In this document: positions 53,673 to 61,342 of the stretch, piece after piece
Numbering within the stretch: the first letter of the stretch is position 1
Layout: each line of letters starts with the position of its first letter
From: Mycobacterium asiaticum
GTDB lineage: Bacteria; Actinomycetota; Actinomycetes; Mycobacteriales; Mycobacteriaceae
Assembly (NCBI RefSeq): GCF_001673365.1
Contig: NZ_LZLS01000156.1
Location: 155,284 to 219,283 of the forward strand
Direction of reading: 5' to 3'
DNA length: 64,000 nt
The notes under the pieces: generated by a model
Database searches by the model: none
Told to the model about the DNA's origin: nothing
What the model saw: the letters and a program-made list of their open reading frames with translations, nothing else
Translations under genes and position numbers: made by a program

Positions 53673-53730
53673 CGAGCAGACGCAGAATCGCATCGTTCGG
53701 GCGGCGAACGTGCGATTCTGCGTCTGCTCG
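53673..53730. repeat. Dispersed palindromic hairpin repeat (family 1)
   Basis: Perfect 20-nt arms (53673-53692 and 53711-53730), with an inner CGTTCG...CGAACG pairing extending the stem. It shares TGCGTCTGCTCGCG with the hairpin at 986-1049. It lies between the amidohydrolase and the acyl-CoA dehydrogenase genes and could reduce read-through or stabilise the upstream mRNA. Confidence 0.88.
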
Positions 53731-53753
53731 CGGGTGAAAGGGGACGGCCGGGC

Positions 53754-54920
53754 ATGGAGTTTGAGCTCACCGAAGATCAGGAACTAATCCGCCGGTCGGT
53801 CGCCGAGTTGGCGTCGAAGTTCGACGACCACTACTGGATGGAAAAAGACCAGGCGCACGAGTTTCCCACAGAGTTCTACCGCGCCATCGCCGACGGCGGC
53901 TGGCTCGGTATGACGATCCCCACCGAATACGGCGGCCACGGCCTGGGCATCACCGAAGCGACCATCCTCCTCGAGGAAGTGGCCAAGTCCGGTGGCGCCA
54001 TGAACGCGGCCAGCTCGATCCACCTGACGATCTTCGGCATGCAGCCCGTGGTGGTGCACGGCTCCGACGAGCTCAAGCAGCGCACCCTGCCGCAGGTGGC
54101 GACGGGGGAGACGCACGTCTGTTTCGGGGTCACCGAACCGGGCGCCGGCCTCGATACTTCACGGATCACGACATTCGCCAAGCGGGACGGTGACCGCTAC
54201 GTCGTCAACGGCCGCAAGGTGTGGATCTCCAAAGCGCTGGAGTCCGACAAGATACTGCTGCTGACCCGCACGCAGAGCTACGAAGAGGTCACCAAGAAAA
54301 CCGACGGCATGACGCTGTTCTTGACCGACCTCGACCGCAGCCGGGTCGACATCCGGCCGATCAAGAAGATGGGTCGCAATGCCGTCAGCTCCAACGAGCT
54401 CTTCATCGACAATCTCGAAGTCCCCGTCGAGGACCGAGTTGGCGAGGAAGGCAAGGGATTTCAATACATCCTCGACGGGCTGAATCCGGAACGGATGCTG
54501 ATTGCGGCCGAGGCGCTCGGCATCGGCCGGGTGGCCCTGGACAAGGCGGTCAAATACGGCAACGAGCGCGAGGTGTTCGGGCGACCCATCGGGATGAACC
54601 AGGGACTGCAGTTCCCGCTCGCGGATTCATTGGCCCGCCTGGATGCCGCCGAGCTGATGTTGCGCAAAGCTACCTGGCTCTACGACAACGGGAAACCCTG
54701 TGGGCGCGAAGCGAATACGGCCAAGTACCTGTGTGCCGACGCCGGATTCACCGCCGCGGACCGTGCATTGCAGACGCACGGCGGCATGGGTTACGCGGAG
54801 GAGTATCACGTCACCCGGTACTTCCGCGAAGCCCGACTGATGAAGATCGCTCCGGTCAGCCAAGAAATGATCCTCAATTTCCTCGGTTCACACGTGTTGA
54901 AACTGCCGCGCAGCTACTAG
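53754..54920 (+). CDS. Acyl-CoA dehydrogenase
   Basis: 388 aa. MEFELTEDQELIRRSVAELA at the N-terminus is typical of FadE. FGVTEPGAGLDTSRITTFA, VNGRKVWISKALESDKIL and QTHGGMGYAEEYHVTRYFRE are family landmarks. The usual Glu base region lies near the last motif. It is a full-length, homotetrameric-type enzyme, unlike the 46358/47149 pair. A purine-rich GAAAGGGGA lies upstream of the ATG. It is followed 39 bp later by a thiolase, suggesting successive beta-oxidation steps. Confidence 0.9.
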   Translation: MEFELTEDQELIRRSVAELASKFDDHYWMEKDQAHEFPTEFYRAIADGGWLGMTIPTEYGGHGLGITEATILLEEVAKSGGAMNAASSIHLTIFGMQPVVVHGSDELKQRTLPQVATGETHVCFGVTEPGAGLDTSRITTFAKRDGDRYVVNGRKVWISKALESDKILLLTRTQSYEEVTKKTDGMTLFLTDLDRSRVDIRPIKKMGRNAVSSNELFIDNLEVPVEDRVGEEGKGFQYILDGLNPERMLIAAEALGIGRVALDKAVKYGNEREVFGRPIGMNQGLQFPLADSLARLDAAELMLRKATWLYDNGKPCGREANTAKYLCADAGFTAADRALQTHGGMGYAEEYHVTRYFREARLMKIAPVSQEMILNFLGSHVLKLPRSY

Positions 54921-54959
54921 GTAGTTTGTTGTTCGTCGAACCACGATCGGAGCGAACAA

Positions 54960-56111
54960 ATGCGTGAGACGGTCATCGTCGAGGCGGTGCGCACCGCGGT
55001 CGGCAAGCGCAACGGTGGGTTGTCGGGCATGCATGCCGCGGACCTGTCCGCCGTCGTCCTCAACGAACTGCTGGAACGCGCGGGCGTCAGCCCGGAGCGC
55101 ATCGACGACGTGATCTGGGGCTGCGTGTCTCAGGTGGGCGACCAGTCCAGCAACATCGCCCGCTACGCCGTGCTCGCGGCGGGCTGGCCGGAAAGCATCC
55201 CGGGGACCACGGTCAACCGCGCCTGCGGCTCCAGCCAGCAGGCCCTCGACTTCGCGGTCCAGGCGGTGATGTCGGGCCAGCAGGACGTGGTGGTGGCCGG
55301 CGGTGTCGAGGTGATGAGCCGAGTGCCGCTCGGCTCGGCGCGGGCCACCGGAATGCCGTACGGGCCGAAAGTGCTTGCCCGCTATGACGGTTTCTCGTTC
55401 AACCAGGGACTGTCGGCGGAGCTGATCGCCAAGAAGTGGGGGTTGTCTCGGGGCCGGCTCGACGAATACTCCGCGCTGTCGCACGAACGGGCCGCCGCGG
55501 CACAGGACAGCGGCGCATTCACCGAGCAGATCGTTGCGGTGTTCACCGATGACGAGGCCGGGCTGGTGCATCAGGACGAGGGCATCAGGCGCGGCACCAC
55601 TGTCGAGAAGCTGGGCGGATTGAAGCCGGCGTTCGTCGACGACGGCGTGATCCACGCGGGCAACTCGTCGCAGATCTCCGACGGAGCGGCCGCGCTGTTG
55701 GTCACCACCTCGGAGTTGGCACTGGAACTGGGTCTCACTCCAATCGTGCGTTACCGAGCCGGTGCGGTCACCGGAGCGGATCCGGTGCTGATGCTCACCG
55801 GACCCATCCCGGCCACCGAAAAGGTGCTGGGCAAGTCCGGCGTTCGCATCGACGACGTCGGTGTGTTCGAGGTGAACGAGGCATTCGCGCCGGTGCCGCT
55901 GGCCTGGCTTGCCGAAACCGGAGCCGACCCGCAGCGGTTGAATCCGCTGGGTGGTGCCATCGCGCTGGGTCATCCGTTGGGCGCATCCGGAGCGGTATTG
56001 ATGACGCGCATGGTGCACCACATGCGTGCCAACGGAATTCGCTTCGGGCTGCAGACCATGTGCGAGGGCGGCGGCACGGCCAACGCCACCTTGGTCGAAT
56101 TGGTGAGCTGA
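54960..56111 (+). CDS. Thiolase (acetyl-CoA acyltransferase)
   Basis: 383 aa. The nucleophilic Cys lies in NRACGSSQQAL, the His in GGAIALGHPLGASGA, and the second Cys in CEGGGTANAT (Glu for the usual Ile after Cys). NEAFAPVPLAW is the NEAF motif. It catalyses the final thiolytic cleavage of a beta-ketoacyl-CoA. Context with FadE and hydratase genes argues for degradation rather than acetoacetyl-CoA synthesis. ATG 54960, GGAGCGA upstream. Confidence 0.9.
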   Translation: MRETVIVEAVRTAVGKRNGGLSGMHAADLSAVVLNELLERAGVSPERIDDVIWGCVSQVGDQSSNIARYAVLAAGWPESIPGTTVNRACGSSQQALDFAVQAVMSGQQDVVVAGGVEVMSRVPLGSARATGMPYGPKVLARYDGFSFNQGLSAELIAKKWGLSRGRLDEYSALSHERAAAAQDSGAFTEQIVAVFTDDEAGLVHQDEGIRRGTTVEKLGGLKPAFVDDGVIHAGNSSQISDGAAALLVTTSELALELGLTPIVRYRAGAVTGADPVLMLTGPIPATEKVLGKSGVRIDDVGVFEVNEAFAPVPLAWLAETGADPQRLNPLGGAIALGHPLGASGAVLMTRMVHHMRANGIRFGLQTMCEGGGTANATLVELVS

Positions 56112-56151
56112 ACTCAACCGCGAACCGGCCCTTGTCAGGTCGGGGTAAACC

Positions 56152-56175
56152 AACCTACTGTGTGTTCAGTAGGTT
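56152..56175. promoter_or_regulatory. Candidate operator of the adjacent TetR regulator
   Basis: AACCTACTG (56152-56160), 6-nt spacer, CAGTAGGTT (56167-56175), perfect 9-bp arms. It lies 30 bp before the preferred GTG start at 56205. Arm sequence is unrelated to the GAGAAT sites, so this TetR likely has separate targets. Confidence 0.72.
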
Positions 56176-56204
56176 TTGCGAACCGGCCGATCGTGAGGAG
56201 TGCG

Positions 56205-56804
56205 GTGCCAGACGTACGGCCCTACGAGACGCTCCTCGCCAAAGGCGAAGACCGCAAGCAGCGGATCCTCGAAGTGGCCCACCGGTTGCTCTCGCGCAAC
56301 GGTTGGCGCACTACGACGCTCGCCCAGATCGCCCGGGAAGCGGGGGTTAGCCCCGCTGGTCTGCTGCACCACTTCGAGTCGAAAGAACAGCTACTGCACG
56401 CGGTTCTGGACGTGCGCGACTCCGACGACGAGCAGCATTCCGATCGCGGTGGCGATCTGCTCGGCGAGATCGCCCAGGTCGCCGACCGGTTCAACCGTGC
56501 GCCAGAATTGGTGGGCACGTTCACCGTGCTGCTAGTGGAGAACATCGCCGCCGACGCGCCCCTGCACGACCGCCTGGTGCGACGCCAACGGGATGCCACC
56601 GAGATCGTCGCCGAGGGCATCCGCCGCGGCCAGGCTGCTGGTCGGTACCGCGCTGACATAGACCCCGCCGTCAAGGCAGTAGAAATTCTCGCCTTCATCC
56701 ACGGAATGGAAATGACATGGTTGCTGGATCCTTCGATACCGCTGGCCGAGGTGTTCAAGGAGTACGCCGAGACGCTGGCGCGCGACTTCTCGCCACCCAA
56801 CTAG
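56205..56804 (+). CDS. TetR-family regulator
   Basis: 199 aa from GTG 56205 (AGGAG 56196-56200). An earlier in-frame GTG at 56160 lies in the operator and is less likely. HTH: RKQRILEVAHRLLSRNGWRTTTLAQIAREAGVSPAGLLHHF (read as two pieces), followed by the FadR/TetR C-terminal ligand domain ending IHGMEMTWLLDPSIPLAEVF. The perfect palindrome upstream points to autoregulation. The next gene follows after 14 bp. Its regulon could include the thiolase operon or other lipid genes; not determined. Confidence 0.87.
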   Translation: MPDVRPYETLLAKGEDRKQRILEVAHRLLSRNGWRTTTLAQIAREAGVSPAGLLHHFESKEQLLHAVLDVRDSDDEQHSDRGGDLLGEIAQVADRFNRAPELVGTFTVLLVENIAADAPLHDRLVRRQRDATEIVAEGIRRGQAAGRYRADIDPAVKAVEILAFIHGMEMTWLLDPSIPLAEVFKEYAETLARDFSPPN

Positions 56805-56818
56805 ACCCGGTACCGGAC

Positions 56819-57322
56819 ATGCGATACCGGCTCGACGTGGTGGCGTCCAGCGTCGTCGACGTGGTGAGGTTCGCCGGCGGTTGGCTCTTCGACCGGGCGA
56901 TGGCCGGTTGGGACGTCACGGTGCTGTTGACCGACCACCCCGACGACCGGCCGCTGCACATCCTCGGCGCCAAGACCCTCGACTTGGAAAGCGCACTGGC
57001 GTCGCTGGACACCCGTCCTCGACCACAGGCTTTGGCGGCCGCCGCGGACCTGCTCGGCTCAGACCCGCGAGTACGCACCGGGGTGCTGCAGGCGCTCGAC
57101 CACGGCGTCACCGAAGTGACCCTGTGGGGTACCACCTGGCCGGCTGAGCTGGATGCCAGCGTCGGACTCGTGCAGCACCGGTTGAGTAGCGCCGCGCAGA
57201 TATTCAAGGCTCGGGCGCTGGCGTCGGCGGGATCCCCGCTCGGCCAGATCGGCCCGCTCGAATCGTTTCGCAGTGGTCTGATGGCCGGCCGTTCCGTGGC
57301 AGCCGACCTGGTGCCCGCCTGA
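56819..57322 (+). CDS. Conserved-looking protein of unknown function
   Basis: 167 aa. No recognisable domain. MRYRLDVVASSVVDVVRFAGGWLFDRAMAGWDVTVLL, in two parts, suggests an alpha/beta opening with a DRAMAGWDV motif; the rest is Ala/Leu/Arg-rich helix. It lies 14 bp after the TetR gene and probably is cotranscribed. ATG 56819 has little ribosome site, so translation may be coupled. I do not assign a function. Confidence 0.6.
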   Translation: MRYRLDVVASSVVDVVRFAGGWLFDRAMAGWDVTVLLTDHPDDRPLHILGAKTLDLESALASLDTRPRPQALAAAADLLGSDPRVRTGVLQALDHGVTEVTLWGTTWPAELDASVGLVQHRLSSAAQIFKARALASAGSPLGQIGPLESFRSGLMAGRSVAADLVPA

Positions 57323-57342
57323 CCCCTGCCCCCGCCGCCGAC

Positions 57343-57396
57343 CGTGAGTCCTGCGACACCGAACCGGCGTGTCGCGTCGTGGTATTCACACTCGCC
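57343..57396. repeat. Dispersed imperfect palindrome (family 2)
   Basis: GTGAGTCCTGCGACACC near 57343 pairs imperfectly with GGTGTCGC-type and CACACTCG sequence ending 57396. The part 57366-57396 matches 46326-46356 at 25 of 31 bases. It lies between the unknown gene and the P450 promoter. Confidence 0.6.
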
Positions 57397-57460
57397 GTAC
57401 GGCGGTCGGAGCACGACGTTGCGGTCGGGCTGACCATATGGAAATGTAATACTCATCTGT

Positions 57461-57475
57461 GAGAGGCGGATTCTC
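57461..57475. promoter_or_regulatory. GAGAAT-N3-ATTCTC-type operator (site 5)
   Basis: GAGAGG-CGG-ATTCTC: 10 of 12 positions, right arm perfect. It lies 34-48 bp before the P450 start at 57509, next to TGTAATACT, which could be part of the promoter. Confidence 0.55.
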
Positions 57476-57508
57476 GCTAGCTGAGATTCGAATGGAGCTC
57501 AAGACATA

Positions 57509-58780
57509 ATGGCCGACGTCACCGAGATGGACTTCTTCCGCGATAAGCGGCTCGTCGCAGATCCCTACCCCTATTACGAGGCGCTGCGCCAGCGGTGCCC
57601 GGTCACCAAAGAGGAACACCACGACGTCACCATGGTGACCGGCTGGGAAGAAGCCTGCGCCGTGCTCAACGACGCTGCGACCTGGTCCTCTTGCAACTCG
57701 GTGACCGGTCCGTTCCCGGGATTTCCGGTACCGATCGAAGGTGACGACATCACCGAGCTCATCGAGCAGCATCGTGACGAGTTGCCGTTCAGCGACCAGC
57801 TACCGACCCTGGATCCGCCCACTCACACCAATCACCGGTCACTGCTGATGCGGCTGATCACCCCCAAGCGCCTCAAGGAAAACGAGGATGCCATGTGGGA
57901 CCTCGCCGACCAGGTGCTCGACGATTTTCTGGCGCCTGGACAGGGCGAGTTCATCAAGGGCTTCGCGAGCCCGTTCACCCTATTGGTCATCGCCGATTTG
58001 TTGGGTGTGCCGATGGAAGATCGCGACAAGTTCGTCAAAGGCATCCGCGAGCACTCCGGTGGCGGCGTCGGTGGCACCGGCAAAGAAGCGTTGGCGCACA
58101 GTCCGCTGGAATTCCTCTACGGTCTGTTCTCCGATTACGTCCGGGACCGTCGTCGCGAGCCCCGCGACGACGTGTTGACCGGGCTGGCGACGGCCACCTA
58201 CCCGGACGGCTCGATACCCGAAGTCGAGGACGTGGCCCGCGTTGCCAGCAACGTCTTTTCAGCCGGGCAGGAAACCACCGTGCGTCTGCTCGGGGCCTCG
58301 TTGCAGATCCTGGCCGAATGTCCCGAGATTCAGCAGCAACTGCGTCGCGACCGCAGCATGATCCCCAACTTCATCGAGGAGTCGCTGCGTATCGAGAGCC
58401 CGGTGAAGGGGGACTTCCGGATGAACCGGGTGCCGGTCAACGTCGGCGGGGTGGACCTGCCCGCCGGCACGACGGTGATGGTGGTGCAGGCGGCCGCCAA
58501 CCGTGACCCGCGCCGGTTCGAAGACCCGAGCACGTTCGATCCGGCCCGCAAGAATGCCCGGCAGCACATCTCGTTCGGACGCGGAATACACAGCTGTCCC
58601 GGCGCTCCGCTAGCGCGCGCGGAAACCCGGGTGGCCCTCGAGCGGCTGCTCGACCGGACGTCGGACATCAGGCTCAACGAAGAGGTGCACGGTCCGGCGA
58701 ATGATCGCCGCTACCACTATGTCCCGACCTACATTCTGCGTGGGTTGACCGAGCTGCACCTGGAATTCACTGCGGGATGA
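57509..58780 (+). CDS. Cytochrome P450
   Basis: 423 aa. I-helix AGQETTVRLLGASLQ, with Gln where Asp/His/Asn is usual but the Glu-Thr pair kept; ExxR in EESLR; haem motif FGRGIHSCPG. Soluble class I enzyme. The ferredoxin gene starts inside its stop (ATGA, 58777-58780), so the two are coupled. The Gln in the I helix may affect proton delivery. Preceded by operator site 5. Faces another P450-ferredoxin pair tail to tail. Confidence 0.92.
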   Translation: MADVTEMDFFRDKRLVADPYPYYEALRQRCPVTKEEHHDVTMVTGWEEACAVLNDAATWSSCNSVTGPFPGFPVPIEGDDITELIEQHRDELPFSDQLPTLDPPTHTNHRSLLMRLITPKRLKENEDAMWDLADQVLDDFLAPGQGEFIKGFASPFTLLVIADLLGVPMEDRDKFVKGIREHSGGGVGGTGKEALAHSPLEFLYGLFSDYVRDRRREPRDDVLTGLATATYPDGSIPEVEDVARVASNVFSAGQETTVRLLGASLQILAECPEIQQQLRRDRSMIPNFIEESLRIESPVKGDFRMNRVPVNVGGVDLPAGTTVMVVQAAANRDPRRFEDPSTFDPARKNARQHISFGRGIHSCPGAPLARAETRVALERLLDRTSDIRLNEEVHGPANDRRYHYVPTYILRGLTELHLEFTAG

Positions 58781-58965
58781 AAGTCTGGGTCGACGACGGG
58801 AGTTGCCGTGGACACGGCATGTGTCTGACGCTGTGCCCGGAGGTGTTCAGCCTCACCGACGATGGGTATGCCGAAGCGATAAGTTCTGAGGTTCCAACGG
58901 AATTCGAGGAAGCTACCCGCGAGGCGATCGCTTGCTGTCCCGAGCAGGCGATCAAGGAGACTTAG
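58777..58965 (+). CDS. Ferredoxin, 3Fe-4S-type, P450 partner
   Basis: 62 aa. Cysteines in CRGHGMC (10 and 16) and CCP (53-54), with His at the fourth-ligand position. A further Cys20 lies in LTLCPEVF. Electron carrier for the P450 encoded just upstream. Its 3' end is 6 bp from the convergent ferredoxin gene at 58972. Confidence 0.88.
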   Translation: MKVWVDDGSCRGHGMCLTLCPEVFSLTDDGYAEAISSEVPTEFEEATREAIACCPEQAIKET

Positions 58966-58971
58966 CCGCGC

Positions 58972-59163
58972 CTATTCGGTGAGCGAGATCGCTTGTCGCG
59001 GACACTGTCGGACCGCTTCGCGCACCGGCTCTTCGATGTCCGGCGTGACCTCAGTCTGGTGCACCGTCAGCATGTCGTCGTCCCCGAGTTCGAATACCTC
59101 GGGGATGATTCCCATGCACACGCCGTTGCTCTCACACAGGTCCCAGTCGACTTCGATCTTCAT
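58972..59163 (-). CDS. Ferredoxin, 3Fe-4S-type, P450 partner
   Basis: 63 aa from ATG 59163. CESNGVC (10 and 16) and CPRQAI; Asn at the fourth-ligand position. ATGA overlap (59160-59163) with the P450 gene upstream on the minus strand. It differs from the neighbouring plus-strand ferredoxin in charge and in the extra-ligand residue, so the two probably serve their own P450s. Confidence 0.9.
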   Translation of the reverse strand: MKIEVDWDLCESNGVCMGIIPEVFELGDDDMLTVHQTEVTPDIEEPVREAVRQCPRQAISLTE

Positions 59164-60365
59164 CGCATCACCCTTACCGGAACGTTCTTCCAGCCCGCGA
59201 CATTCTGCATTTGCACGCGGTTGCAGTTGTCCCAATCCACCTCATAGCGTGGCATGAAGTCGAGCAGCTTTTCCAGCGCGATCGCGCTTTCCATGCGGGC
59301 CAGCGCCGCGCCCAGGCAACTGTGAATTCCGTAGCCGAAGCTCAGGTTGAGCGCTTCGTGCCCGTTGCGGTCGATGTTGAATGTGTCGGGGTCGGTCCAG
59401 GCCCGCGGATCCCGGTTTGCCGCACCGTTGATCAGGAATACCGGTTTCATGGCCGGGATCGTGACGCCGTGCAGCTCAACATCTTTGAGTGAGCAACGGA
59501 CCTGGTACTGGGACGGCGCCTCGTAGCGGAGCAACTCCTCGACGGCAGCCGGGATCTTGCTGCGATCGTCTAGCAGCTTTTGCCACTCGCCGGGGAACCG
59601 CGCGAACACGACCGGGGCATTGCCGACCAGTTTGGTCACGGTCTCCGCGCCGGCGCCCCCCAATAGGGTTGCGAATCCGGCTATTTCGATGTCGTCCAGG
59701 CTGGTGGTCTGGCCGTCTTCACGCGTGATTTCGGCGTTGATCAGCTTGGTGAACAGATCGTTCTGCGGCTCGACGCGACGTTGCTGCAGGATCTCGTAGT
59801 ACAACATCCCGGTTTCGATGTTGGCCTGCATGCCGCGCTCGCCGACCTCGACCTGTCCGGGTTCGCGGTGCAGCCCCTCGTCGATCAGGTGGCGGATCCG
59901 CTGCGCATTTTCCTCGGGCACCCCGAGCATGGTGGTGATCACCTCGACCGGGAACGGTCCGGAGAAGTCTTGGACCACATCGAAGCGGACGGGATCGACG
60001 TTGCTCAGATACTTGTCGATCTTTTCGCGGACCATTGGCTGCTGGGCCTGAATGGCGCGTGGAGTGAAGACCTTGTTGAGCAGGCTGCGCATGTGCCGGT
60101 GGTCGGGTGGGTCCATGAAGATGATCGACTTCTGCTCCGGCGGCTTCCCGGTGCGCACCATCGACAGGTCGATACCGAAGGCCGAGGAGTACGTCTCGAA
60201 GTTTTTCAGGCCCGCCGCCACATCGGCATGCCGGGTCAGCGCGTAGAAGTCGTACTCCTCGCTGTAATACACCGGAGCCTCTTCTTGCATGCGCCGGTAG
60301 GTATCCCAGGCACCGTTGAAGAAGTCCTCGGAGAACGGGTCGAAGCTGACCGTCGATGTGGTCAT
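59160..60365 (-). CDS. Cytochrome P450
   Basis: 401 aa. I-helix LLGGAGAETVTKLVG, ExxR in EELLR, haem motif FGYGIHSCLG. The I-helix has Ala-Glu-Thr, without Asp/His before the acidic residue. The C-terminal MQNVAGWKNVPVRV resembles CYP proteins of mycobacterial catabolic loci, but I do not assign a family. It is cotranscribed with its ferredoxin. A TTACAG/CTGTAA palindrome lies upstream. The adjacent hydrolase and thiolase-fusion genes upstream are in the same direction. Confidence 0.92.
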   Translation of the reverse strand: MTTSTVSFDPFSEDFFNGAWDTYRRMQEEAPVYYSEEYDFYALTRHADVAAGLKNFETYSSAFGIDLSMVRTGKPPEQKSIIFMDPPDHRHMRSLLNKVFTPRAIQAQQPMVREKIDKYLSNVDPVRFDVVQDFSGPFPVEVITTMLGVPEENAQRIRHLIDEGLHREPGQVEVGERGMQANIETGMLYYEILQQRRVEPQNDLFTKLINAEITREDGQTTSLDDIEIAGFATLLGGAGAETVTKLVGNAPVVFARFPGEWQKLLDDRSKIPAAVEELLRYEAPSQYQVRCSLKDVELHGVTIPAMKPVFLINGAANRDPRAWTDPDTFNIDRNGHEALNLSFGYGIHSCLGAALARMESAIALEKLLDFMPRYEVDWDNCNRVQMQNVAGWKNVPVRVMR

Positions 60366-60402
60366 TGAACGCTCCTTGCTGATGAACTGCGGGCTGGATT
60401 CG

Positions 60403-60426
60403 TTACAGCTGAACGCCTGACTGTAA
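60403..60426. promoter_or_regulatory. TTACAG-N12-CTGTAA palindrome before a P450 gene
   Basis: Perfect 6-bp arms at 60403-60408 and 60421-60426, in the 92-bp gap between the hydrolase and the P450 gene, 38 bp before the ATG at 60365. It could be a separate regulator site. Arms of six at this spacing could also arise by chance. Confidence 0.4.
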
Positions 60427-60457
60427 ACCTAACGGTAGCTGTTTCTGGGCGGGGCAA

Positions 60458-61342
60458 TCAACCGGCCTCTCGGTCGACCGAGTTGTCCGACGAACGGGTG
60501 GCGATGCATTCGTCCACGAACGCGAACACCTTGCGGTGATACTCGGCGGCGCAGTGGCCGAGGCTGAGATTGTGGCCGGCATCGGGCTGCCTATTGCTGG
60601 TGAAAAGTGTTGCTTGCGAGAACATTTCGGCGATTTCGGCGAGGTTGCTGTCGTCGCCCCGATAAACCCGGTCGTGCTCGCCGAGGGTGAACCGCACCGG
60701 CACCCGCACCATCGGCGCCAGTTCCGGGAAGTAGCGGTGTGGCCAGTTCTGCGCCACGTCCCGCTCGTAAGGCGGGGACGCAGCGGAGTTTGTGACGCCG
60801 CGCAGGATGTCCGGCGGGTACAGGTGCAAAGGTTCCCACAGCAGTTCGCGGGTGCCGGGTGGACGCTCCTTGACGACGGCCGCCTTCATGATTTCCTTGG
60901 CGGCGTCGTGGTAGCGACGGCCGGTGCCGCCCAGTTCCATGCCCAGCAAGCCGGTGCCGCGTTCATCGGCTGCCATCCGCGTCGCAAGCTCGCAGCCACC
61001 CGAGTGGCCCAGCACGAACAGGCCCGCGCCGCGTGGTTGTGGGCCCAGAATGCGTTCCACCGCGCCATAAGCGAGGTCGACGCGCTGCTGCGGGGTTTGC
61101 ACCGCCTCGGGGTACGGCGCCGAACTGCCGTGGCCCGGTCGGTCGAGTGCGATCACGGTGAAGCCCAGGGTGGGACCCAGTCGCAGCAACGACAATTCGG
61201 GGTGTCCGGGGCAGTCGAAATACACGGCGGTAGTGCCGCCGCCATGAATAGCCACGACGACGGCCTTGGGCTCCGGTGCTTCTGCGATGACGCCGGACAT
61301 GGGCACGCCGTCGACGATGACCACCCGCGGGCGTGGGTTCAT
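60458..61342 (-). CDS. Alpha/beta hydrolase
   Basis: 294 aa. AIHGGGTTAVYFDCPGHPEL is the oxyanion region, GHSGGC the nucleophile elbow, GEHDRVYRGDD the acid region and DAGHNLSLGH the histidine. This looks like an esterase or thioesterase-type hydrolase rather than a meta-cleavage enzyme. It overlaps the thiolase-fusion gene by 4 bp (ATGA). A CoA-thioesterase or lactone hydrolase role fits the context but is inference. Confidence 0.83.
   Translation of the reverse strand: MNPRPRVVIVDGVPMSGVIAEAPEPKAVVVAIHGGGTTAVYFDCPGHPELSLLRLGPTLGFTVIALDRPGHGSSAPYPEAVQTPQQRVDLAYGAVERILGPQPRGAGLFVLGHSGGCELATRMAADERGTGLLGMELGGTGRRYHDAAKEIMKAAVVKERPPGTRELLWEPLHLYPPDILRGVTNSAASPPYERDVAQNWPHRYFPELAPMVRVPVRFTLGEHDRVYRGDDSNLAEIAEMFSQATLFTSNRQPDAGHNLSLGHCAAEYHRKVFAFVDECIATRSSDNSVDREAG

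Noticed and set aside
56160..56204. GTG 56160 as start of the second TetR gene
   Set aside because: The codon is inside the 9-bp-arm palindrome; GTG 56205 is preceded by AGGAG.
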